From the IMG/VR virus record IMGVR_UViG_3300027747_003534, positions 62,001 through 126,000 of that record: DNA of 64,000 nt; one strand, 5' to 3'. Shown here piece by piece: positions 1 through 8,806 of this stretch; the first letter of the stretch is position 1; each line of letters opens with the position of its first letter. The notes under the pieces are model-generated. The model made no database searches, was not told the origin of the DNA, and saw only the letters and a program-made list of their open reading frames with translations. The DNA comes from a virus. The position numbers and the translations under genes are program-made.

Positions 1-1
1 A

Positions 2-3000
2 CCAAAAGACCCCAAAGAAAAAGCTAAATTAGACGCACAAATTAATAATATTGGTCAAAAATTATATACATCTTCTGAAATAGCATATGATTCATACTCT
101 AGATTAGTTACCGGAAAAAATAAAAATATTCCTCTCGGAGATATTATAAAGGGCGATCTAATAGATAATTATAGACAGTCTATTGAGAGTATGCATGAAT
201 TGATGAGTATCACTAATTTAGATAAATTTGGAACAATCAACTTTAAACTTGATAAGCCGCTACCTGGACAATCTTCAAATAAGAAACTTGGAGATATTAT
301 AGATACCTTGAAAGCTGTTCGTAAAGGCTATAAAAATGATATAGTACCAAGTTTAGTTAATGAAGACGCTGAGCCCAAAGAAGGCGAAACTCCAGAAGAT
401 GCTAATAAGAGAACTCAAAGATCTGTAGTAATAGACGATTCTATACTTGATTTATTTGGCCGAAAGTTTGCTCCTATAACAGAAACAAGACCAGATGCTG
501 TTCCAGATAACGGGAAAAAATTTACAGGACGTGAAGTTAGTGACACGGCTAGAGAAAATGATAAATTCCCATTTAGAACCAGAATAACTGGAGCTAAAGG
601 AATTAATTCACAGTATAAGTCTGCATATTCTTATTATAGAAGAATACTAGGAGAATATAATTATCATAAAAATATTGGAAAATTAGATAGATATATAAAA
701 GGATATAAAACCACAGCTACTGTTGCTAGAACTTTAGCTAGTGGTGGCATAGTATATGCATCTACTGGGGCTTTAATTCCTTATGCTCCCAAGGGCACGG
801 ATACTGTTCCGGCAATGTTAACTCCTGGTGAATTTGTCGTTAACGCAAGATCAACTGCTAAAAATTTACCTCTACTAAAGTCTATTAATAATGGAGGAGT
901 TCAAGGATTAAGTAGTGGGGGAGTGGCTTATCTTAGTAGGGGAGGACAACCAAATGATGTTTCATACGGTAGGTTTGAATTATCTGATGACCAAGCACAA
1001 TTTTCTCATAGATCAATCAATCCATTAACGGGAAATAGAACTCCTGAGAATGGTGATGATCTTGATAAAAAATATAGGATTAACTCTGGTATATATGACT
1101 ATTTGACCCTAAGAACCACGATGCCAGACTGGTTAACTTCGTTAAATAATTTAAGCTTCGATGATAATAGTATGCGCTTTTTTAGCGACGCTTCTTTTTA
1201 TAAGACCTTAACTCAAATAAGAGAAGCTAATGATTTAAGGAGTCTCCAAAGTCTATCATATAATTTTGTTAAAGGTTTTAAATATAGAGATTATAATAAA
1301 GATAATCGTCTTACTGGATTTGATTTTACTAGCCATCTTTCAAAAACGGACGGAATTTTAGGATTAATAGATCCTGATGTTGGAGGAGACCTTCAGCCGA
1401 AAGATTTGGTCAAATGGACAACAACAAAAGCCAAGCTCCAGGCAAAATCATCTGCTGCAAGAGTTGTTAAAAATTTAACTCCTGATCTAGAAAATCTAAG
1501 AGATATTCTTTCTGATCAGAAGCCTATGGGGAAAAATAATAATCCAGAGTTTAAAAATAGAAATCATTATGAGTCACCAGCAGCATTACTAAACAGCACC
1601 GTGAGCGAATGGAAAAAACAGAGACAGCAACAAAAAAACAGAGTAAATCTAAGACAAGAAGAGTTAACAGAAAGTAAAGATGGTCGTCAAATCACGATGC
1701 CTCCTCATCTCAATATGAATTTTGATGAAATTAATGTTGCTGATGTTGTAAAAGATATTCTTGCTAAGAAAAAGACCCCATATACGGAAAATCTAGTATC
1801 TTGGCTCGAAAATAATGTAAAAACAGTATCTGAAAAAGTAGCTGATTTGGTACCTGTTCCAAAGGCTAGTGAGGAATGGGATGCTGCTGATGCAGAGAGG
1901 CCGCGTGTTATTTTGGACCTTATTAAGAATGGTCCAGAAGCCTTTATGACTGGATTAAAGGGAGAAACCAAAGAGGGTAAAAGCAAGTCTCTTATTTATT
2001 CTCTACTAGCTCAGTCTGCTAGAATCCAAGGTATTAATAATCTTATCAAAGCTAGATCATTATTTTCTGGATCTGAGACTTCAGTCAGAAAAGGAGAAAC
2101 TAACTTTACCGGAGATATGGCAAGAAGAGATCGTAACTTAGTATATAAAGACCAGACCAGAACTCCTGAAAATTTTGAAGAAAGAGAAAATAACGTATCA
2201 AGATCAGGACAAGTAAAAACATTAACGCCAGCAGATAATTCTGCAATACCTGGGTCTGGACCAAACGGAGAGCAAACTTCAGATGAGCGAAGAGAAACTT
2301 CCAATAGGGCCAGGATGGCTAATGGCCGTGGAAACTCTGCTATTCGTGGCATTGAACTATGGGATACTAATAGGGATGGTAAAATCTCTTTTGAAGAATG
2401 GAATCAATTTCGTCCTGAGAAAGAACCCGAACTGCAAAGATTTTTTGGGGCTTCCACATTTGACGCATTAATGGGAGCTTATTCTTCAGCATTAAAAGGC
2501 TTGGGTCTTAGGGATAAAAATGCCACAGATAATTTCAAACCTAGAACTCTAAAAGACTATTTTAAAAATATTGATAAAGACAACACCGGATATATCGAAC
2601 AACATGAATTCTCAGATATGGTTGGTAAACCACTAGAATATCTTGATATAGAAACAGATCGAGAAGCAAAAGAACTAGGAGATACACTAGGAACACAAAG
2701 AGATCCTAGAGGCGCTCAGAAATTAGCCTATGATAAAATAGATAGAACTACCATCTCATCAGTAAAAAATTTATTAAAACAAGATTTTAAGGAATTATAC
2801 CCAGTTTCTTTCTCTAAGGCTTCGCACTTCTCAGAAAGAGAAGTAATACAACCACAGATAGATGCTCTTAGAAAAATCACAGGGGTTTCTGAGCTAGATA
2901 AGATAAATAAAAGAACAATCTTAGCAAATATAGGGTCTTCCTTAAATAAGGATAATAGTGATTGGGGTCTCTCTCCCAAAGTTGAGGAAAATCTTGGTAA

Positions 3001-6000
3001 TGTTATGGTTAAAATTAAGCAAGATTCTTTGCTATTTCCAGGAGTGGTTAATAAGGCATATACTCAAGGTCTTGCTACTCCTCAAGATCTGCTGCATAAC
3101 CCTGATATTAATTACGAGAAGACCCTTAAAAGGTCAGGAATTCCAGAAGACATATTTAAAACCATATGGCAAGACTATAAGCCAGTTTCTAAGTTTGATA
3201 ATCCGAATAGCAAAGACTCCTTAGACAAAATATATAAATTAAATAATGAGCTTAATTCTCAGGAAATAGGCGAAGACAAAGAAAGAACTACAGCAGCAGC
3301 ATTAAGTCAAAAATCAAACGCTAAAAAAAGATCAGCTAAAAAAGAATTAACAAAAAATACTTTAATAGAACAACTTCTCGTTAAAGCGAAATACTTTGAA
3401 CCAGATGTTTATAACAAGTTATGGCGTGGGCAGTATAAAGACTATTACGATGTGCCTGATCCAACTCTTGCTCGACACGTTGATATGTATAACACCCTGA
3501 TACCTTCCGGCGAAACTGGTCGTTTATCAAAGCCATCCGCAGATCAAGAGAAGGAGTATAGAAATAGATTAAAAGATATTAGTAAAAATCCAATTTATGC
3601 TAATAAAGGAATGCTTATCCCTTACCAACCCAGAGGAACTGATACTGTTCCTGCAATGTTGACTCCCGGAGAGTTTGTTATCAATAGAGCGGCCACCCAA
3701 CAAAATTTACCACTGCTACATGCTATTAATAGTGGAGCTAAAACTTATAGTAGTGGTGGAATTGTATATGCTGCTAATGGAGATTTGATAGGATCATCCA
3801 ATAGCTCCTCAAATAGTGATCTATCTAAAATCTCAGCAGTAGCATCTTTAGTTCCTAAAATCTTAAGTAAAGTAAAAGATTCTGATAAGATTAAATCTAA
3901 TCTCGATACTATTAATAATAACGTTATATTAAATCATAAACAAGGCAAAATATTAAACGATAAAATAAGTTTATTAAATAATAAAATTGATATGGGATTA
4001 GGAGATATTCAAGAAAATATTCCTACTGATAATTATTTGTCAAATATTCCTAATTATTTTTCAAATAATTTATCAAGAAGTTCATCATATGGATTGAATC
4101 ATGGGGGAATAGTTTATGCTGCGAATGGGAAGTTAGTAAATTATCAACCACAAGGAACAGATACTATTCCAGCAATGTTGACCCCAGGAGAATTCGTAGT
4201 TAATGCTCGGGCTACTAGTGCAAATCTTCCATTATTACAGACCATAAATAAGAGCAAGGGAGGCATTGCTTATTTACAACAAGGAGGTCTTCCTAATAAT
4301 AGAGATTTTTTAGAAAATAATAGAGATTTACAAAGATTTACAAGTCGTATTGGATTAAAAGCAGCTAGAGATATCATAAATCATAAAGATATGTATGATA
4401 TTTTTAATAATAATATGTTTCATGAAGACTTGGACGTTGATGCAAAAATAGTTGAGAGTAAGAGATATATCGACAGTCATATAACAGATAGGTCAAAAAT
4501 AGCTGCTAGAGAGCTAGTTAAACAAAGAATAAGGCAGAGACAGCGTTATTTAGACCAAATATTTACAGCTAATCGTTTTACCCTTGATGAAATAAGTTTT
4601 GGCGGGAGAGATCGTGAGCTTAGGTATACATTATTTGGAATAGAACTAAAAGAGATTTTAACTACACAATGGCGCAATGCTCAAGGGGAAAACTATAGGT
4701 TACAAGACGTTATCGAAGGAATCAACCCATCTCGCCCACCTTCTTTTTTTAATAATGGCGGAGTAGTTTATGCTCAAGATGGATTTGATCCATCAAAACA
4801 AAGAATGCCTACTTTATTCGATTTGCCCCAAGATTTTAGAAAACCACATAAACCATATAAGCCAGATGTTAAGCCAAAACCAGGATTAGCTGGAGCATCA
4901 ATAGGAGCACCAGAAAAAGTTAGTGCTACCACACAGAGAGCTATCGATAGTAAGGTTTGGGAACAGACACCTCAAGACATTCCCTATTGGTTTGGAACAA
5001 GAAAAGAATCAGAAACTGAAAGACAACAAAGAGTAATTGAGTACGGCTTGAACGAAAATCTACCTGAATGGTATAAAAATGCTGGAATGGCTTGGCAAAT
5101 GGTCGAAAATATTGCGCAAGGTTGGGCGGGTACCGGAGGAGCAGGTCATCAGCAGCCTAGATTAATGCAACGAGTAAAAGGATCACGAACACCACTAACT
5201 GGACAAAGACCGAACATTCCTGTTCCTGGTTATGGAGCTTCTAACCCTAATACTCTTAATGATTTAACAACATCAAATGTTACTAGACCAATGGTTAGGA
5301 CTGGAGATACTTTAGATAATGCTACTACTGATGCTGGTTTAAGACGCAGAGTCTCGTCGCCAAAAGATGCTCTTCAGAATGCGTCTACAAACAGTATGTC
5401 TAGACCTAAGCCAATATCAAATCAGGATAGTTTTGGTAACGAATCCACTAATGCTGGATCAAACCCAAAGCTACAATTAGCTCCTTTATCATCTAGTTTG
5501 GGAGGAACCACATCAAACTCCAATGTGTCACAGCCTGCTGTACCATCTAGTTCCTCATCCAAAGGTATTCTTGGTAAAATTTTAGAGTATATCAAAAAAC
5601 CTTTTGTAAAGCAACAAACTGATGAAGATCCACGGATGCCAGTATTTATGACAAAGAAACCAGATTCTGTAACTGAAGGAAATATACAGAAATTACTTTC
5701 AGATAGGCAGGTAGGATATACTGGCAGTTCGTTATTAGCAGGTAGAAATGCAAAACCCGGAATGTTAAAAGAAGTAGACAAATATCTGCGAGATGCTGGT
5801 ATAGATCCATCTTCTATGAAATTTGTTGGATCTGGTAGAGAATCGATGGTTTTTGATGCTGGTAATGGAAAAGTATTTAAACTTGGATATACACAAAATC
5901 GTGATGTTCAAAATATTTTAAAGTCTCCTGATTTAGAAGCTTTGTCTTTACCTTCCGATGTTCCAGGCGTAGCAGGATATACAGGAAGACAAAATATAGG

Positions 6001-8806
6001 ACCATATACTGTAGGCTTTCAACAAAGAACTCAAACGCTTGATCCAGAAGCTCAAAAACAATTTCAAACCGGCAATGTCGGTGCTGAAATGCAAAAATAT
6101 TTACGAGAAAAGGGGTACGAATGGAAAGACGCTCATCAGGGTAATGTTGGATACGCTACAGATCCGCGGTTTGGTATACCAACACCTATGGGATCATTAC
6201 AGGTTATTGATGGAGATGTTAGACCAATACAGGCGAAACAAAAAGGAGGCATGATATATGCTTCACAAGGAACACTAGTCAACTATCAACCTCGTGGTAC
6301 CGATACAGTGCCAGCGATGCTGACTCCGGGAGAATTTGTTGTTAATGCTCAAGCAACAAGACAAAATCTACCACTATTACAAAGCATCAATAAAAGCAAA
6401 GGAGGGGTAATTTATTCTGCTAATGGAGGTTTAGTAGGATTACTAAGACGAAAAAATGTTAATAGGATGGAAAACAAAGCACAAAGTACTAATGAAAGCA
6501 ATTCTTGGATAGGTGTTAATGGTGATGGGAAGCCTATGGATAAATTTGGCATGCCTATAGATAATTTAATGGATATTTATCCTTCTGATATTATGTTGGT
6601 TAATGCTCAGTCTAGGGAAAAAGCTTTGGAAGATATCCAAGCAAATACTAACTTTGATAAGGTAAAAGATACAGTACAAAAAGCCTCAGTCTTATGGCGA
6701 AAACAAAAATTAAACTTAGATGAAAATAATAATCGCAAAAGTGATAGTGATATTGTCTTAGACGAGCTAATATATCAAATAGCTTTTGAACCTAAAAGAT
6801 TTGATAAAAATAGCTATAGTTCAGATGCCGATGATACCGTTCTTGCGAAAGCAAAAAAGATAATGGAGGAAATCAATGGAACTGGAGGAGCAGTGCCTCC
6901 CGGAGCTGTTCCAAATGCTAATTTGCAGCTAACCAACACACAACTCTTACAAACTCAGAGAGTTAGTGATAGAATTTGGGAAAGAACAAGTTATTTAAAA
7001 CAAATTGTAAATAATACACAAAATGCGATAGATGTCTTAGGCCATAATCAAGCTAATAACGAAAAAAGAAATATTTTTGATGGAACAACTGTAGACGGAA
7101 CATCACAGTTTGACCCAGCAGCCATTGGAATATCTAATACGACAAATAAGCAAGGGACACAAGTCTTACAATCTCAAAATGATTGGGCAAAAAAAGAATT
7201 AGATTATATAAAAGCTGTTCGTGAGGAGATTATGACTCTCTCAACTCCAGAACAAAGAGCTAATTTAGCTCAAATGCCTAGACCGCCAGAAGTATTATAT
7301 GATGAGACAACACCTATCCCAATGAGATTTAATAGAGGTGGCGTTGTTTATGCTCAAGATGGATTTGATGCATCAAAGCTGCCTATTAATAAAAATAAAG
7401 GTGGTATAATTTATGCTTCACAAGGAACACTAGTAAACTATCAGCCTCGCGGCACCGATACTGTTCCTGCTATGCTAACACCAGGAGAATTTGTTGTTAA
7501 TGCTAAGGCTACGTCTAAAAATTTATCATTACTACAATCTATAAATAATGGAGTCCAGGGATATTCTAATGGAGGAGTGATTGATCCTATCTATAGGCCA
7601 AGGGGTGGATATACCCCACCAAGACCACCAAAACAAACATTAGAACAAAGACAACAAGCATACCAAGATCGTAGAGCAGCTGAAAAAACTGCTCGTGAAG
7701 ATAGAGCAACAGCTAGAAAAAATAAAACTACTTCATATGATCAAATGTTAAACGCTAGGGAAGAGGCTTACAGAGCCAACGTAGACGCTAGGGCAGATAA
7801 TAATAGATCTCCATTAGTAAAAATCTTCGAGGAACTAGAAAAACAAGTAAATGCTAATCCAGATAAATTTGAACTAGTTATGCCTGGCTCTGTTAGATCA
7901 GCTCTTGATGAGGATAAAGATGCGAAAGCAAAATCAGAATTCTATGAACAGCATTTTATGTCTTTGTCTCCAGAAGATGTATATAAGGCCGCTAAGGAGA
8001 TGTACTTAAAAGATCAAAGACAATTTAAATATTTAGAAGGTATTTATAATAGATCTAAACAAGCATTATTTCAATTTAGTAGATATCCTGCAATAGGAGG
8101 TAGAATAGTTGGCACAAGTGGTAAAACTGCCTTAGCAATACTTTCCAAGCAAGTTGAAGCAGCACATGCTCAGGGCTTAGTATTAGATAATGCTTGGAAA
8201 ATTTTAGGTCAAAAACATCCAGAATTTTTAGCCCAAAATAGCAATCGTCAAAATGCTGCTGGCCATGCCTCTGGAGGAATAATTTATGCTAATAATGGAA
8301 TGCTAATTCCTTATCAACCAAGGGGTAGTGATACTGTCCCCGCCATGTTAACGCCCGGAGAGTTTGTAGTCAATAAACAGGCAGCTCAAAATAATTTAGA
8401 TTTATTACAACAAATTAATAGTAAGAAATATAATCAAGGAGGCCATGTAGTCTATAAAGAAGCTGGAGGGCCAATACAACTTAAAAAACCAATATATAGA
8501 GCTAATGGGGGCATGACCGATGAAACTTCTGGAGGAGGCGGTGGTGTATCTAATAATAAAGATATGGGCCTAAATTTTGATGGATTAAGTCAGTTTACAG
8601 CAACATTTGGCAAGTTTATTCAACAACTAAATAGCCTAAAATTACCAGAAGTTATTAATATTCAAGGAAATCATAAAGTTGATGTTGTCATTAACGGAGC
8701 CGGAGCATTACAAGGTATGCAAGAAGGTATTAGAAACATGATTGTGGGAGAAGTTAATAAAGCCATGAGTAGCATAAGCAAACAAACAGATGGAGCAATA
8801 GCATGA
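2..8806 (+). CDS. Tape-measure-like giant tail protein (5' end outside window)
   Basis: The reading frame is open back to the first bases of the window, so the first internal ATG (191) is probably not the true start; at least 2,934 residues are present. Six copies of a 49-residue cassette with core GTDTVPAMLTPGEFVVN and a GG-[IV]-YA lead-in are visible; this core is a known signature of phage tail tape-measure proteins. Between cassettes lie different inserts: two pairs of EF-hand-like loops (1289-1405 and 2363-2608), a protein-kinase-like segment (about 5819-6235), and Lys/Gln-rich helical stretches. The C-terminus is Gly-rich then hydrophobic. The last four bases overlap the start of the fibre gene (ATGA). 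Known: tape measures set tail length and pass through the tail tube. Inferred: a composite tape measure with globular payloads. A large multidomain virion protein that is not the tape measure is the alternative. Confidence 0.75.
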   Translation, partial: PKDPKEKAKLDAQINNIGQKLYTSSEIAYDSYSRLVTGKNKNIPLGDIIKGDLIDNYRQSIESMHELMSITNLDKFGTINFKLDKPLPGQSSNKKLGDIIDTLKAVRKGYKNDIVPSLVNEDAEPKEGETPEDANKRTQRSVVIDDSILDLFGRKFAPITETRPDAVPDNGKKFTGREVSDTARENDKFPFRTRITGAKGINSQYKSAYSYYRRILGEYNYHKNIGKLDRYIKGYKTTATVARTLASGGIVYASTGALIPYAPKGTDTVPAMLTPGEFVVNARSTAKNLPLLKSINNGGVQGLSSGGVAYLSRGGQPNDVSYGRFELSDDQAQFSHRSINPLTGNRTPENGDDLDKKYRINSGIYDYLTLRTTMPDWLTSLNNLSFDDNSMRFFSDASFYKTLTQIREANDLRSLQSLSYNFVKGFKYRDYNKDNRLTGFDFTSHLSKTDGILGLIDPDVGGDLQPKDLVKWTTTKAKLQAKSSAARVVKNLTPDLENLRDILSDQKPMGKNNNPEFKNRNHYESPAALLNSTVSEWKKQRQQQKNRVNLRQEELTESKDGRQITMPPHLNMNFDEINVADVVKDILAKKKTPYTENLVSWLENNVKTVSEKVADLVPVPKASEEWDAADAERPRVILDLIKNGPEAFMTGLKGETKEGKSKSLIYSLLAQSARIQGINNLIKARSLFSGSETSVRKGETNFTGDMARRDRNLVYKDQTRTPENFEERENNVSRSGQVKTLTPADNSAIPGSGPNGEQTSDERRETSNRARMANGRGNSAIRGIELWDTNRDGKISFEEWNQFRPEKEPELQRFFGASTFDALMGAYSSALKGLGLRDKNATDNFKPRTLKDYFKNIDKDNTGYIEQHEFSDMVGKPLEYLDIETDREAKELGDTLGTQRDPRGAQKLAYDKIDRTTISSVKNLLKQDFKELYPVSFSKASHFSEREVIQPQIDALRKITGVSELDKINKRTILANIGSSLNKDNSDWGLSPKVEENLGNVMVKIKQDSLLFPGVVNKAYTQGLATPQDLLHNPDINYEKTLKRSGIPEDIFKTIWQDYKPVSKFDNPNSKDSLDKIYKLNNELNSQEIGEDKERTTAAALSQKSNAKKRSAKKELTKNTLIEQLLVKAKYFEPDVYNKLWRGQYKDYYDVPDPTLARHVDMYNTLIPSGETGRLSKPSADQEKEYRNRLKDISKNPIYANKGMLIPYQPRGTDTVPAMLTPGEFVINRAATQQNLPLLHAINSGAKTYSSGGIVYAANGDLIGSSNSSSNSDLSKISAVASLVPKILSKVKDSDKIKSNLDTINNNVILNHKQGKILNDKISLLNNKIDMGLGDIQENIPTDNYLSNIPNYFSNNLSRSSSYGLNHGGIVYAANGKLVNYQPQGTDTIPAMLTPGEFVVNARATSANLPLLQTINKSKGGIAYLQQGGLPNNRDFLENNRDLQRFTSRIGLKAARDIINHKDMYDIFNNNMFHEDLDVDAKIVESKRYIDSHITDRSKIAARELVKQRIRQRQRYLDQIFTANRFTLDEISFGGRDRELRYTLFGIELKEILTTQWRNAQGENYRLQDVIEGINPSRPPSFFNNGGVVYAQDGFDPSKQRMPTLFDLPQDFRKPHKPYKPDVKPKPGLAGASIGAPEKVSATTQRAIDSKVWEQTPQDIPYWFGTRKESETERQQRVIEYGLNENLPEWYKNAGMAWQMVENIAQGWAGTGGAGHQQPRLMQRVKGSRTPLTGQRPNIPVPGYGASNPNTLNDLTTSNVTRPMVRTGDTLDNATTDAGLRRRVSSPKDALQNASTNSMSRPKPISNQDSFGNESTNAGSNPKLQLAPLSSSLGGTTSNSNVSQPAVPSSSSSKGILGKILEYIKKPFVKQQTDEDPRMPVFMTKKPDSVTEGNIQKLLSDRQVGYTGSSLLAGRNAKPGMLKEVDKYLRDAGIDPSSMKFVGSGRESMVFDAGNGKVFKLGYTQNRDVQNILKSPDLEALSLPSDVPGVAGYTGRQNIGPYTVGFQQRTQTLDPEAQKQFQTGNVGAEMQKYLREKGYEWKDAHQGNVGYATDPRFGIPTPMGSLQVIDGDVRPIQAKQKGGMIYASQGTLVNYQPRGTDTVPAMLTPGEFVVNAQATRQNLPLLQSINKSKGGVIYSANGGLVGLLRRKNVNRMENKAQSTNESNSWIGVNGDGKPMDKFGMPIDNLMDIYPSDIMLVNAQSREKALEDIQANTNFDKVKDTVQKASVLWRKQKLNLDENNNRKSDSDIVLDELIYQIAFEPKRFDKNSYSSDADDTVLAKAKKIMEEINGTGGAVPPGAVPNANLQLTNTQLLQTQRVSDRIWERTSYLKQIVNNTQNAIDVLGHNQANNEKRNIFDGTTVDGTSQFDPAAIGISNTTNKQGTQVLQSQNDWAKKELDYIKAVREEIMTLSTPEQRANLAQMPRPPEVLYDETTPIPMRFNRGGVVYAQDGFDASKLPINKNKGGIIYASQGTLVNYQPRGTDTVPAMLTPGEFVVNAKATSKNLSLLQSINNGVQGYSNGGVIDPIYRPRGGYTPPRPPKQTLEQRQQAYQDRRAAEKTAREDRATARKNKTTSYDQMLNAREEAYRANVDARADNNRSPLVKIFEELEKQVNANPDKFELVMPGSVRSALDEDKDAKAKSEFYEQHFMSLSPEDVYKAAKEMYLKDQRQFKYLEGIYNRSKQALFQFSRYPAIGGRIVGTSGKTALAILSKQVEAAHAQGLVLDNAWKILGQKHPEFLAQNSNRQNAAGHASGGIIYANNGMLIPYQPRGSDTVPAMLTPGEFVVNKQAAQNNLDLLQQINSKKYNQGGHVVYKEAGGPIQLKKPIYRANGGMTDETSGGGGGVSNNKDMGLNFDGLSQFTATFGKFIQQLNSLKLPEVINIQGNHKVDVVINGAGALQGMQEGIRNMIVGEVNKAMSSISKQTDGAIA
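743..889 (+). repeat. 49-codon tape-measure cassette, copy 1
   Basis: In-frame 147-base unit running from the GG of GGIVYA through GTDTVPAMLTPGEFVVN to the LLKSIN end. A second GG-VAY element follows at about 913. Confidence 0.9.
3584..3730 (+). repeat. 49-codon tape-measure cassette, copy 2
   Basis: Same 147-base length, but the leading Gly-Gly is replaced by Lys-Asn. The core reads GTDTVPAMLTPGEFVIN. Confidence 0.85.
4103..4249 (+). repeat. 49-codon tape-measure cassette, copy 3
   Basis: 147-base unit with core GTDTIPAMLTPGEFVVN, only 372 bases after copy 2. The spacer contains a short helical region. Confidence 0.9.
4757..4798 (+). repeat. Orphan cassette lead-in, first copy
   Basis: Fourteen codons GGVVYAQDGFDPSK: the lead-in of the cassette without the PGEF core. 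A near-identical copy lies at 7337. Confidence 0.7.
6245..6391 (+). repeat. 49-codon tape-measure cassette, copy 4
   Basis: 147-base unit immediately after the kinase-like segment. Its protein sequence is nearly identical to copy 5 (shared stretch YASQGTLVNYQPRGTDTVPA). Confidence 0.9.
7337..7378 (+). repeat. Orphan cassette lead-in, second copy
   Basis: Fourteen codons GGVVYAQDGFDASK, differing from the copy at 4757 by one residue, placed just before full copy 5. Confidence 0.7.
7400..7546 (+). repeat. 49-codon tape-measure cassette, copy 5
   Basis: 147-base unit with core GTDTVPAMLTPGEFVVN, 21 bases after an orphan lead-in. Confidence 0.9.
8273..8419 (+). repeat. 49-codon tape-measure cassette, copy 6
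   Basis: Last 147-base unit, core GSDTVPAMLTPGEFVVN, near the protein C-terminus, which is where single-copy versions usually sit in other tape measures. Confidence 0.9.

Noticed and set aside
191-193. ATG at 191 as the start of the tape-measure gene
   Set aside because: The same frame is open to the first bases of the window and has no stop, so the protein very probably begins upstream.
1705-2352. Antisense open frames within the tape-measure and other large genes
   Set aside because: They lie opposite or out of frame with clearly coding sequence, have low-complexity composition and no family resemblance.
743-8419. Repeats as a CRISPR-like or mobile array
   Set aside because: All units are in frame, 147 bases long, with spacers of very different size that are coding; this is a protein-level repeat.
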